Both the position numbers and the translations under genes were made by a program. Positions 1 to 9,054 of a DNA stretch of 64,000 nt are shown one piece after another. The notes beneath the pieces were generated by a model that ran no database searches, was not told the origin of the DNA, and saw only the letters and a program-made list of their open reading frames with translations. The stretch's first letter is position 1. Each line of letters starts with the position of its first letter. Where the stretch lies: the NCBI GenBank assembly GCA_964510575.1, contig CAZECN010000006.1:36664-100663 (forward strand), given 5' to 3'. This DNA comes from CALKYB01 sp964510575 (GTDB lineage: Bacteria; Bdellovibrionota_C; UBA2361; SZUA-149; CALKYB01).

Positions 1-712
1 TAAGCTTCTTGGCTTGAAAAGGATGCTTAAACACCTCTGGGTTGAATTGACGAAAAACCATTCTGCTACCCAAAACTTCCTTAGCGTTTTTCCAATTTCC
101 ATCTGGGTAATTTACAGCAGACCAATGAAGATTCTTTACTTTTCTCGGCAAAACAGTTGATTTCCAGGAAGAATCACTATCGATAGTTTTGATTTCCCCT
201 GTAGAGAGAATCACTTCTCCTTTAGTAGACAAGGCAGTCTTAGCGCCTCTAGACTCTACTTTAAATGCTATGACATTCTTACCTGGTTGAAGATGAGGGG
301 TTAGGTCATAGTAAATGGGATGAAGATGATTTTCATGACCCGTCCATTGGTACTCTCTGGGGTAGTTAAGGCTAAGGGCTGGAGCGCTGTGAACAAGCCT
401 TTGCCCTGAAGCATTCAGTCCGTTTTGAAAAGGCCTCGTGGCTCTCCAGTAGAAAAATCTACCTGCTGTGTTTCCATTTACTAGTAACTCAAAACCATCT
501 CTTGCTCTAACTGCTATCCAAGCCCTATCCACTTTCTTATTGAAAACTACCGTTTTCCTAAAATAACTAACAAACTCGGATTTCTGGTTTCTTATCCAAG
601 TATTTTGTTCTTCGCTCTTCTCTAGAACTGGGTAGCTTGGAAATAAAAAATTAGCGATAAAGACAGTGCTAAGAAAGGAAGCTACTAAAATAAGATAAAG
701 TCGTTTGCTCAT
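1..712 (-). CDS. Partial membrane-anchored beta-sandwich protein (sugar-binding-like)
   Basis: The reading frame starts at ATG 712-710 and stays open to the window edge, so only the first 237 residues are visible. Residues 6-26 are one hydrophobic segment, a signal anchor or signal peptide. The remainder is rich in beta-prone, Trp and Tyr residues; stretches such as IAVRARDGFELLVNG (66-80) and LQPGKNVIAFKV (141-152) look like the jelly-roll sugar-binding domains found ahead of some glycoside hydrolases. The start overlaps the stop of the preceding gene as ATGA, so it is probably translationally coupled to the glycan operon. The family assignment is inference from pattern; the C-terminal part, which may be catalytic, lies outside the window. 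Confidence 0.6.
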   Translation of the reverse strand, partial: MSKRLYLILVASFLSTVFIANFLFPSYPVLEKSEEQNTWIRNQKSEFVSYFRKTVVFNKKVDRAWIAVRARDGFELLVNGNTAGRFFYWRATRPFQNGLNASGQRLVHSAPALSLNYPREYQWTGHENHLHPIYYDLTPHLQPGKNVIAFKVESRGAKTALSTKGEVILSTGEIKTIDSDSSWKSTVLPRKVKNLHWSAVNYPDGNWKNAKEVLGSRMVFRQFNPEVFKHPFQAKKL

Positions 713-2001
713 CTTCCCCGATCCTTCCAAAGACGAAGAGACTCTTCCAACTCTCCCTGCTCGAGTTTAGCCAAGGCTAAATTTTCATCACCTGAGGCCA
801 GAACCGGTTTTTTGGATTTACTGTTAAAAAATCTATAAATCGATTTTTGCTGTTCAACTAGCTTCTCTAAAGACTCATAGTCTCTGCTGCGAAGTGTTAT
901 TAGCTGCGCTAAATAATTAGCTTTCAATGAAGTGTTATCTGAAGCCAAGATCTCTTGCACAGTAGCGGTGGCTTCAACTATTCTACCTGAGTTATAAGCA
1001 TCAATTGCAGTTCTAAGAAGAATTCTTCTTGCTTCGCGGTTCAAACCAGAAAGACTTTCTGACTTGGTGTGCTTAATAGCTAAAGATACAGCTTGGCTTT
1101 TCTTACCTGACTCAAGTTTTATCTTAGCTAAAAAAACATCTCGCTCTCCAGATTCAATACCGAGTTTATTGTCTAAGAGCCCCATCTGAACTATCCACGA
1201 ACTGGAATGCTTAAGGGCAGGCATAAAAATAGTAGATTTCAAAAGAGAAGCTCTAGCTTCTGGGTAGAATCCACCCATAATCTTTTGTTCAGCTTGATGA
1301 ACAAAAGAGCCAGAAACTAAAGAAAAGCTAAGCGATATAAAAAAGAAGCTTCCAAGGCTACAAACTAGCCTTCTCAGCCACTTAGAAAACAAGGAAAAGC
1401 TAAAGTTATTAGCCTCCCGAAAGCTAAGAATGGAAAGTAGTAAAACACCCCCAACTGCAAGAAAAAAACCCTTGCCAGCAAATTGTAAAAACGAATCTCC
1501 ATATCCAAGCCAAACAACTATCTCTTGAACAGTGCCTAAAGAGAAAAAATCCGGCTCAAGCTTAGGAACTGCTGAAGCAGACACTTCCCCTGGACTATCA
1601 ATAACGAAGAGTCGGTTTTTTTTACCAAATCCAGAATACTCTTGAGTGGTGTAAATATCTCCTCCTAGCCAAGAGAGATTTTGGTGTTGAATATGTAGCC
1701 AGGCTCCATGAGTGCTAATTATTGGGTAAAGAAACTTAAAAAGAAAAGGAAATGAAAGAAAAACAACTAATACGATAGGACTTAGTTTTGAAACTACCTC
1801 TCTCCAATTTTCAGCCCTCAAAGATTCAAAAAATAGAAGAATTGGTAGCAAACAAATTAGGCCAGATAGAACTCTAAACACTAGTTCAACTTCCCTACCC
1901 AAGTCCGCATAACTAGGAATTAAGACCCAGTTACTAATCCCAGCGAAAAAGAATAGAATAAAGGAGAAAACTAAAGCGACTCGATAGAGAAAACTATGCA
2001 T
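709..2001 (-). CDS. Polytopic membrane protein with helical repeat-like C-terminus
   Basis: About 430 residues. There are four or five hydrophobic segments in the first half (around residues 8-28, 43-61, 73-93, 173-193 and 210-230), with an extracytoplasmic loop of some 75 residues after the third. The C-terminal 200 residues are soluble, rich in Ala, Leu, Lys and Glu, and look like TPR-type helical hairpins. I chose ATG 2001 over an upstream TTG at 2022 because AGGA stands five bases before this ATG and the start then overlaps the previous stop by only eight bases. It lies between the HlyD-like gene and the membrane-anchored beta-sandwich gene, so it may help scaffold an envelope assembly or export complex. 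No family recognised. Confidence 0.75.
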   Translation of the reverse strand: MHSFLYRVALVFSFILFFFAGISNWVLIPSYADLGREVELVFRVLSGLICLLPILLFFESLRAENWREVVSKLSPIVLVVFLSFPFLFKFLYPIISTHGAWLHIQHQNLSWLGGDIYTTQEYSGFGKKNRLFVIDSPGEVSASAVPKLEPDFFSLGTVQEIVVWLGYGDSFLQFAGKGFFLAVGGVLLLSILSFREANNFSFSLFSKWLRRLVCSLGSFFFISLSFSLVSGSFVHQAEQKIMGGFYPEARASLLKSTIFMPALKHSSSWIVQMGLLDNKLGIESGERDVFLAKIKLESGKKSQAVSLAIKHTKSESLSGLNREARRILLRTAIDAYNSGRIVEATATVQEILASDNTSLKANYLAQLITLRSRDYESLEKLVEQQKSIYRFFNSKSKKPVLASGDENLALAKLEQGELEESLRLWKDRGR

Positions 2002-3412
2002 CACCTTCCTGGCTAGGCTCAATAATCATAAATTTATCTCCTTGCTTAAGTTCACCATGACCAGTAGACAAAATTATATCTTCAGATGCCAGGCCGGATA
2101 ATATTTCGGCTTTACCGTCTTTAATTTTTCCAATGCCAACCTTTATTAGCTCAAAGCTTCCCTCTGCAGTAAGTTTTTTTACTATTGCAGAGGATGAATC
2201 CAAAGAATTCAGTGCCGAAGCAGAGACCGCCAATCCTGTGTTTAAGGTTTCAATTCTAGCAAAACCGGTAAGTCCTGGAACAAGCTGTTTTCCATAACTT
2301 TCCTCTATCTTAATTCGAACAGTAAAAGTAGATGGCCATTCAGGAGTAGCACTTCCCCGAGGTCTAATCGGACGAGTCGTCTCAGGCCCTCCTGCATTAA
2401 AGCTGACAATTGGCTTAATACGAGTAACTTTTCCGCTAAACTCTCTGCCCTTGTAAGCTGCAAGAAAAACCTTAGCCATATCTCCTTTTCGAATTTCGGC
2501 TAGAGCAGCTTGATCCAGGTGAGCTTCAAACCAAAGTCCACTGGCAATGACAAATCCCGGGCGACCAGAGTCTTGATTATACTCCCCTTCTCTAATTAGG
2601 ACTTTTTCTATGTACCCGGAAGCTGGCGCTAGAACCTTATAGTTATTTAGCTCCTGCTGCTCATAGTTCAATTTGTTTCGGGCATCCGAAAGAGAGTTCG
2701 TTGCTATACTCACACTCTTTTTCTGTCCTTGCGTAGACATATTCAGATGAAATTTAGAACTTTGTAGTTTTTTTCGGGCTTCACTAAGCCTAAGCTCTAG
2801 CTCCAGCAATTCTCCCTTTGAGACTGCTCCTGACTCATAGAGCTTTCTATGCATAGCAACTTGCTCCGCTAGAATGTTTGATTCTTCCTTAGCTTGAGAA
2901 AGTGCCAATCTGTCTTTTTCAGGACGTTCCTGAGCAAGAATATAAGCAGAGCCAATTGAAACTCTGTCCAACTCGGAACTAGCCGTTTCAAGCGCAAGCT
3001 CTGCAGAGGATAATTTAATCGAAGCAAGTGATCTATCAAGTTCAAGTAGAACCTGACCTTTCTCAACATAATCTCCCTCTTCAACATAAAGTTTACTAAC
3101 TCGACTCATCGGGATAACTGGAACCAGCACTGACTGAGCTGCCATGGTACCTTCCCCAAGATGGCTAGACTGAAACTGATGAACTTTAACAGGTTCGGCT
3201 GTAACCCTAACAGCATTACCAAATCTTCTTTGAATCGCTGGGTAACCTAGACGAGATTGATAAACTCTTGAAATTTCATTTTTATGAGCAGGTATCACGA
3301 CACTGCAAGCAAGGGCTCCAAATATTGTCATAGACATCATAAGAGACAGTGCAAGTTTAAAATCATGTTTAGTTAAATTAAGGAAAAGCATCTTCATTTT
3401 TTCTATCAACAT
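1994..3412 (-). CDS. HlyD/RND-type periplasmic adaptor (membrane fusion) protein
   Basis: The 472-residue protein has a membrane anchor near residues 20-42. Two halves of a lipoyl/barrel-sandwich domain follow (around 95-130, with VEEGDYVEKGQVLLELD, and 260-290, with APASGYIEKVLIREGEY). They are separated by a long coiled-coil hairpin of about 125 residues, and a beta-barrel and membrane-proximal region come after. Such adaptors bridge an inner-membrane pump to an outer-membrane channel. No ABC, MFS or RND pump and no TolC-like channel lies nearby; the neighbours are glycosyltransferases and membrane proteins, which suggests a role in glycan export (inference). Its start at ATG 3412 has AAGG about ten bases upstream and overlaps the previous stop by seven bases. 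Confidence 0.9.
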   Translation of the reverse strand: MLIEKMKMLFLNLTKHDFKLALSLMMSMTIFGALACSVVIPAHKNEISRVYQSRLGYPAIQRRFGNAVRVTAEPVKVHQFQSSHLGEGTMAAQSVLVPVIPMSRVSKLYVEEGDYVEKGQVLLELDRSLASIKLSSAELALETASSELDRVSIGSAYILAQERPEKDRLALSQAKEESNILAEQVAMHRKLYESGAVSKGELLELELRLSEARKKLQSSKFHLNMSTQGQKKSVSIATNSLSDARNKLNYEQQELNNYKVLAPASGYIEKVLIREGEYNQDSGRPGFVIASGLWFEAHLDQAALAEIRKGDMAKVFLAAYKGREFSGKVTRIKPIVSFNAGGPETTRPIRPRGSATPEWPSTFTVRIKIEESYGKQLVPGLTGFARIETLNTGLAVSASALNSLDSSSAIVKKLTAEGSFELIKVGIGKIKDGKAEILSGLASEDIILSTGHGELKQGDKFMIIEPSQEGDA

Positions 3413-4341
3413 CTTAAATAACCTTCTTTTTCTTGGAATCTACTTTTGAGAGCAATTTCAGCGAAGACCACTAGTAAACAAATTAGCTCGACCAGCAGTT
3501 GAGTTCCTCGCCATAGTAAGGCTGCGGCAAGTGCTGTTTCAACACTAGTGTAGGAAGAAAGTATTGCTGCCAAGCTTCCCTCCCTAACTCCAATTCCTCC
3601 CGGAGCAATCAAGGCGAATAGTCCAATCAAAAACGCCTGTGAATTAGCAGCCAATGCCTGTCCAATGCTAAGCGAAGTAATTCCAAGACTTGAACAAATT
3701 AAGAAGAAACAAAATCCGTTAAAACAGCAAAGAACCGAGTAGAAAATCAAAACCTCAAGAAGAACTAGAGGCTTTATTTCAAAATCCTTTAAGGTGATTA
3801 ACTCCTTTACATGTCTTCGGACCTTAGCTGAAGTCTTATAAAGAACCGGCATTAGCGATAATCCAAAGATGCCGGTTATACCAAGCGTCGCAATAAGGTT
3901 AACTAAACCTGAAGGAAAGATTGAAACACTTGATATCAATGAAAATATCAAAGCTGTTCCTATCCAAGCTCCCAGTGTAAGGCTTAATTCCAGAGTCAAA
4001 CTTAGAGAAGCTTGTTGTCTATTAAGTCCTAGCTGTTGCCCTAAAAGGGCTCTAGAGCAATAGCCCCATACGCTTCCAGGAAGCCAACGAAAAGACTCGG
4101 TCTTCAGCCAAACTGAAGCTCCATCCACGAGACCCACCTGACCTCCTAGAGCATTGGCAACTTTTCCCCACCCAGTAGCATTAAAAACTCGGTAGATGAA
4201 AAGCCCGACAATTGAAAGACCAAGAAAAGCAGGGTCAGCCGAAGAGGCAATAGAACCGGCTGAAACAATCACTTCTCTGAAAGTTACTACCAAGCTGCAA
4301 AAGGCTAAGACTGCCAGTATTTTGGCGATACCCTTCACCAT
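3406..4341 (-). CDS. AglD/MprF-type flippase-like integral membrane protein (UPF0104)
   Basis: The 311-residue protein has about eight hydrophobic helices and the family hallmark APGGIGVREG near residue 245, as in the lysylphosphatidylglycerol synthase transmembrane region (UPF0104/AglD). Members are found with glycosyltransferases in surface polysaccharide and lipid-linked sugar loci and are suspected to move or modify polar lipids. The catalytic C-terminal domain of MprF is absent, so it is not an aminoacyl-lipid synthase. The start shares one base with the stop of the GT4 gene (TAATG), a sign of translational coupling. The exact substrate cannot be told from sequence. Confidence 0.85.
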   Translation of the reverse strand: MVKGIAKILAVLAFCSLVVTFREVIVSAGSIASSADPAFLGLSIVGLFIYRVFNATGWGKVANALGGQVGLVDGASVWLKTESFRWLPGSVWGYCSRALLGQQLGLNRQQASLSLTLELSLTLGAWIGTALIFSLISSVSIFPSGLVNLIATLGITGIFGLSLMPVLYKTSAKVRRHVKELITLKDFEIKPLVLLEVLIFYSVLCCFNGFCFFLICSSLGITSLSIGQALAANSQAFLIGLFALIAPGGIGVREGSLAAILSSYTSVETALAAALLWRGTQLLVELICLLVVFAEIALKSRFQEKEGYLRC

Positions 4342-5582
4342 TACACTACACCTGCCATTTGAAGCTCTGTGCCAAACAAATCTCTCTGCTCGGTGGCTCT
4401 TATTAAAACTCTCTCCAAGCTGTCAGAAATCGTTGACCAACTAAAATTATTATTAACGAATTTTTGCCCAGCTTCTCCTAACTCTCTTGCCCTCAGAGGG
4501 TTTTCTATCAAGTAAATTAACGCATGAGCTAAATCGTTTGAACTCTTCTCCTTAACTAATATCCCTGTTTCCTGGTGCTTAATCACATCCACGATTCCAC
4601 CCACTCCACTTGCAATCACTGGTCTTGCATGCAAAAGAGCCTCTATCAGCACCACCCCTAAGCCCTCGGTATCAGAATTGTCATCATGTATAGCAGGTAG
4701 ACAGTAAATATCGGAGCTCTGATAAAGCTCAGCAAGCCTTTGATTAGAAACAAAACCTTCAAAACTAACTTTATCTTCCAGTTTAAGATTTGTAACTATT
4801 TGCTTCCATTCTTCTGTACGATCACCATGTCCTGTAATTACTAATTCTACATCTTTGCGTTGCTTAAGAACCAAGGATAAGGCTTCGATTAAATATCCCA
4901 CTCCTTTTCTCTGGATATGACGTCCACTAAAAAGAACTCTAGTTCTCGGCCTAGAAAAAGGGCGTCCTGCTTGTTTAGCTTCTACCGTAGCACCATATGG
5001 AATTACTTGAGCAGTAGCCCCTGTCAGTCTTGTTATCTCTGATTTAGTGTGGGAGCTGTTGCAAGTTATTGAATCCGAATGCGAAAGAACAAATCCAAGT
5101 ATCAACTTTACGTATTTTGACTGCCTGGCCATGGCCATTCCTGCTCCATGAGCTGTAACTACAACCTTTGTCCCGAACAAAGCCCTTGGAAGAATGGTAA
5201 AAAGCGCATGAGGAAAAGGCCAATGAACGTTGATAACGTCGAAGTCATGCTTTCTAGACCAATGCAGCATGTGAACAATACCAGACAAGATATAGAGGAT
5301 AGCAAGCAGCTTACCAAGAATAGTCTTCGATTTAGCAGGAGCTCCTTCATCATGAGTTAGGGCTTCTATGAAAGCCGGAGCATAACGAAATCTCAACACT
5401 TGAACTCCGTCGATCATGTGATGCCTACTACCTTTAAAAGCTGAGGCAGCTACGGTAACATCATGTCCCCGACCTCTAAGCTGATTCACAGTTTCTCTAA
5501 GCCAAGGAACTTGGTGGTCATTCTGACTTCTTGGGTAGGTTGAGCCAAGGACACATATTTTAAGTTTTTTACTTTTATACAT
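4341..5582 (-). CDS. GT4-family glycosyltransferase (GT-B fold)
   Basis: The 413-residue protein has the two Rossmann-like domains of GT-B enzymes. The N-terminal acceptor domain opens with KICVLGSTYPRSQNDHQVPW; the C-terminal nucleotide-sugar domain contains LFSGRHIQRKGVGYLIEAL and the E-x7-E motif in EGLGVVLIEALLHARPV. It should transfer a sugar from an NDP-sugar to a lipid-linked or glycan acceptor at the cytoplasmic face. It is the second gene of the glycan operon, about 60 bases after the GT2-receiver gene and sharing a base with the flippase-like gene. Acceptor and sugar are unknown. Confidence 0.92.
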   Translation of the reverse strand: MYKSKKLKICVLGSTYPRSQNDHQVPWLRETVNQLRGRGHDVTVAASAFKGSRHHMIDGVQVLRFRYAPAFIEALTHDEGAPAKSKTILGKLLAILYILSGIVHMLHWSRKHDFDVINVHWPFPHALFTILPRALFGTKVVVTAHGAGMAMARQSKYVKLILGFVLSHSDSITCNSSHTKSEITRLTGATAQVIPYGATVEAKQAGRPFSRPRTRVLFSGRHIQRKGVGYLIEALSLVLKQRKDVELVITGHGDRTEEWKQIVTNLKLEDKVSFEGFVSNQRLAELYQSSDIYCLPAIHDDNSDTEGLGVVLIEALLHARPVIASGVGGIVDVIKHQETGILVKEKSSNDLAHALIYLIENPLRARELGEAGQKFVNNNFSWSTISDSLERVLIRATEQRDLFGTELQMAGVV

Positions 5583-5642
5583 CTTCTAGAACCCTTTCTA
5601 AGAACCTTGTTAAAATTAGTTTTATAAAACGCGAGAATTAGA

Positions 5643-6995
5643 TCAATGACATGCATGCTGCGCATTTCGCACAACAGTTTCTAAGGCATCCGGATCAAAA
5701 GGCTTTTGGATATAATCAAAAGCACCTTCCTTCATAGCATCTACTGCCCGCTCAACTTGGCCATTCGCACTAACCATAATAACTTGGGCGGGAAGATTTC
5801 GAGCTCTGAATTCTCTAAGACACTGTATCCCATCTTTTTCAGGCATCATTAAATCTAAAAGAACAATTTCAGTATCTTTTTCGATCGTGGTTAATGCTTC
5901 TAGACCATTTGTTGCCGTCTTGACTTCAAAACCAAGCTCTTGAAGCTGAAATTTCAAAAGAGAGCGAATCCCGTAATCGTCATCTACAACCAAGGCCTTT
6001 CCAGAGGCGACAGCTGTTGGCATTTTCTTAATAGCTTGCTGAAGCTTAGCTTGCACTTCAGATACTTTATTGTAATCCAACTCCTCTACGACCAAGTTAT
6101 CAAAACTAAAGGATTCATCTTTACTAACTACCAACTCTGAGAGTAGTCCAATTGCGAACAGAGGAGCTGAAGCTGAAAGAATAACCTGGGCTAATGCGTT
6201 AAGAGTGTTATTCATCCATGGTAGCACTGCCGACAATCCTAAAAGGAGGGCAGCCACACCAAAAGATCCTACTGCAATCCCACCCATTAAGTGAAGGGGC
6301 CGCTCTCTGTAATTCTTGAGAAAAGTAACTGTCAGCATATCTAGGAAGCCCCTGGCAAAGCGTTTAATTCCATATTTACTCTGTCCGAACTGACGAGCGT
6401 GATGCTCAACTACGATTTCAGTAGAACGAAACCCTTTAATACTGGCCAAAGAGGGCACCATGCGGTGCATTTCTCCATACAGCGCAACACTCTTAACAAC
6501 TTCCTTTCGGTAACATTTAAAACCACAGTTATGGTCATGAAGCTGAACTCCAACCAAAGTGCTGAGCAGCTTATTAAATACTCGACTGGGAAGAACTTTG
6601 TGCCAAGGGTCGTGGCGTATTTTTTTCCAACCACTCACGATGTCATAACCTTGCTTTAGCTACTCTATGAAATGAGGAATCTCTTTAGGATCATCTTGTA
6701 GGTCAGCGTCCATAGTAAAGACTATATCTCCCTGAGCCATCTCAAAACCTGTAGCTAAGGCTCGTGCCTTTCCAAAATTTCTTCTGAAACGAACAGCTTT
6801 AACCTTCCCCTCTGACTCTTCAATTAGATCAGCAATGACATGCCAACTTGAATCAGTGCTCCCATCATCAATAAAAATTATTTCATAGCCATGGTTCAAG
6901 CTTGAAACTTGCTCCATTATTCGCTGGTGAAGCTCCTTTAGGCTTTCCTCTTCGTTTAGAACTGGAATGACAAAGCTAAGCAGGTCGTTTTTCAT
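5643..6995 (-). pseudogene. GT2 polyprenyl-phosphate glycosyltransferase fused to a receiver domain, interrupted by an in-frame TAG
   Basis: Read from ATG 6995 (GGAG six bases upstream), the frame encodes 450 codons with a single TAG at 6662-6660 (codon 112). Before it lies the GT2 nucleotide-binding half (FVIPVLNEEE, IDDGSTDSS, DADLQDDPKEIP at 96-107). After it, in the same frame, come LKQGYDIVSGWKKIRHDPW, HDHNCGFKCYR, two membrane helices (about 236-258 and 266-289) and a CheY-like receiver domain (about 333-449) with VVDDD, phospho-acceptor Asp 381 in LLDLMMP, SANG and QKPF. The first half resembles GtrB/DPM1-like enzymes. The pieces could be translated as 5643-6638 (GTG start) and 6660-6995, be a pseudogene, or reflect one wrong base. 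A receiver fused to this family is unusual. Confidence 0.85.
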
Positions 6996-7260
6996 TACTT
7001 TCTCCGAAATCTTTGGTGAACAGATAGTCTTTAAACTGCAACGGTCATGCCAGACCAAAATACTCAAGAAAACTAAGTGCCTAGAAAAAAGGATTGTAAT
7101 TTCTACAATTGTTTCTGGAAGTTTTGAAAAACTAGGGAAATAAGAATAAATGCGGTTTTAGTAAGAATTAGTTTGAAATAGTTTTTTCTTTTCTCAGAAG
7201 ACCGCTTTGTATAGTTTTCAAGAGGCGTAGCCCATTACCCCTTAATATCTCTAGAAGGCG

Positions 7261-8976
7261 ATGAAACTCTCCTGGCAAATTGGAATACTATTTCTTTTAG
7301 CTTTCCTGCTAACCCTAGCCTTCAAGCTCGAAAATTTACTAATGCTTGGTGGATTTTCCTTACTAGCTGTTCTAGCAGCGCATCTTTTTGTCGCTAGGCC
7401 AATTGAAATACTAAAGAGTCGATTTAATAGCTCAGATAAAAAAGAAGCTTTACCAGTATACGCCGCGCAAGAAATTAAAGACCTCGAACAAGCCATCATG
7501 CAGGGGCATGACGTGGCACAAGTGGTGTCGAAAGCTGAAACCGAAATAAAAAAATCAGAAGCTCTTACTCGTGGAATTATCGATGCTTCCTTGGACGCAG
7601 TAGTCGTAATTGATGACAATGGCAAAGTTACTGACTGGAGTCGTCAAGCAGAGGAACTTTTTGGATGGAGTCGAGATGAAGCACTAGGTGAGGAAATGAG
7701 TGATATGATTATTCCTAACTCAATGCGCTCAGCTCATCACGCTGGCATTGACCACTACCACGCGACAAAGGAGGGTCCCGTGATCAATAACAGGGTGGAA
7801 GTCCCTGCTATGAACCGAAGTGGTGAAGAATTTCCTGTAGAACTCACGGTAACACCCTTCGATGTATCTGAACGATCTTACTTCTCCGCGTTTGTAAGAG
7901 ATCTTAGAGAAATTAAAAAAGCAGAAAAAGATCTAGCGACTGAGAAGGAGCGCCTTTCTGTCACTTTAGCTGGCATGGCTGAAGGAGTCGTCGTTAGCGA
8001 CCAGAAGGGGGAAATCATCTTAGCGAACCCTGCAGCAGAGAAATTGTTGAACGTTCGCGAAGGGTATCTAGGAAAAAAATTCACCTCTATTATCAACGAT
8101 AAAGGATTTAAAATTCGCTGGAAAGCCTCTTTCAAAGGAAAGGAAGACTTGAGAAGTCAACCTTTCGTTCAAAACGAAGCTGAAGGACAGGTGCTTGCAG
8201 CTACGACTTCTGGTATCAAATTACAATCCGATGAGGATGAAGATCATCAAGGGGTGATCACTATACTGAGAGATATCACAAAAGAGAGTGAGGTAGATCG
8301 GATGAAATCTGACTTTGTCTCCTCAGTCTCTCACGAACTAAGGACTCCACTCACTTCAATCAAGGGATTCACTGCCACAATGATCAAGAAAGGCGAGGAT
8401 CTCGACACTCAAAAGCGTCAAGAGTTTTTGGGAATCATTCAAGAGGAAACAAATCGGCTGGAAGGACTTATCAGAGACTTGCTCGAGATCTCTGTTCTGG
8501 AATCTGGAAAACTAGCTCTAAAACTTGAGGAAGTAAGTCTAGCTGAAATCTTTGCAGGAGTTTCTTCAATAGCAAGTCCAGTTGCAGAGCGCCGCGACAT
8601 CAAATTTATTGCTGAAAAGCCAGTCACTGACAATATTCAAGCCGATAAAAATAAACTTCAAACCGCAGTTTTAAATCTTGTTACAAATGCAATCAAATTC
8701 ACTCCCAACCGGGGAGAGGTTAAGCTCAATTCTTCAAAACAGGGAAACAAAGTTGTTATTTCAATTGCCGACAATGGTTTGGGCATTCCCAGTCGAGATC
8801 TTGAAAACATCTTCGACAGGTTCTTTCGAGTTAATCGCCCAGGAAAAGAAATACAAGGAACGGGTCTTGGCTTGCCAATCGTAAAAGAAATCGTTGAGCT
8901 TCACGGAGGAAAAGTCGAAGTGGAAAGTGAAATGGAAAAAGGTAGTGAGTTTAGAATTATCATTCCAGCTACCTAG
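7261..8976 (+). CDS. PAS-PAS sensor histidine kinase
   Basis: 571 residues. Two N-terminal membrane helices (about 5-22 and 25-43) leave almost no periplasmic loop, so sensing is probably membrane-linked or cytoplasmic. A PAS domain (about 100-215; GIIDASLDAVVVID), a second PAS (about 225-345; TLAGMAEGVVVSDQKGEIIL) and a HisKA dimerisation domain follow, with phospho-acceptor His358 in SVSHELRTPLTS. The HATPase_c domain has the N box NLVTNAIKFT, G1 DNGLGIP, F box FDRFF and G2 GTGLGLPIVKE, so all kinase residues are present. No separate response-regulator gene is adjacent; the nearest receiver is the one fused to the divergent GT2 gene. ATG 7261 has AAGG five to eight bases upstream. Confidence 0.95.
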   Translation: MKLSWQIGILFLLAFLLTLAFKLENLLMLGGFSLLAVLAAHLFVARPIEILKSRFNSSDKKEALPVYAAQEIKDLEQAIMQGHDVAQVVSKAETEIKKSEALTRGIIDASLDAVVVIDDNGKVTDWSRQAEELFGWSRDEALGEEMSDMIIPNSMRSAHHAGIDHYHATKEGPVINNRVEVPAMNRSGEEFPVELTVTPFDVSERSYFSAFVRDLREIKKAEKDLATEKERLSVTLAGMAEGVVVSDQKGEIILANPAAEKLLNVREGYLGKKFTSIINDKGFKIRWKASFKGKEDLRSQPFVQNEAEGQVLAATTSGIKLQSDEDEDHQGVITILRDITKESEVDRMKSDFVSSVSHELRTPLTSIKGFTATMIKKGEDLDTQKRQEFLGIIQEETNRLEGLIRDLLEISVLESGKLALKLEEVSLAEIFAGVSSIASPVAERRDIKFIAEKPVTDNIQADKNKLQTAVLNLVTNAIKFTPNRGEVKLNSSKQGNKVVISIADNGLGIPSRDLENIFDRFFRVNRPGKEIQGTGLGLPIVKEIVELHGGKVEVESEMEKGSEFRIIIPAT

Positions 8977-9054
8977 AGCCTGAGAACTTTCTCCATTCTT
9001 TTAAGAGTGTTAGAAATAAGCTCTCTATGAGCTCAAATCAATTTATTTAAAATT

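Noticed and set aside
4196..4444. 82-codon plus-strand frame opposite the flippase-like and GT4 genes
   Set aside because: Lies wholly antisense to well-supported genes.
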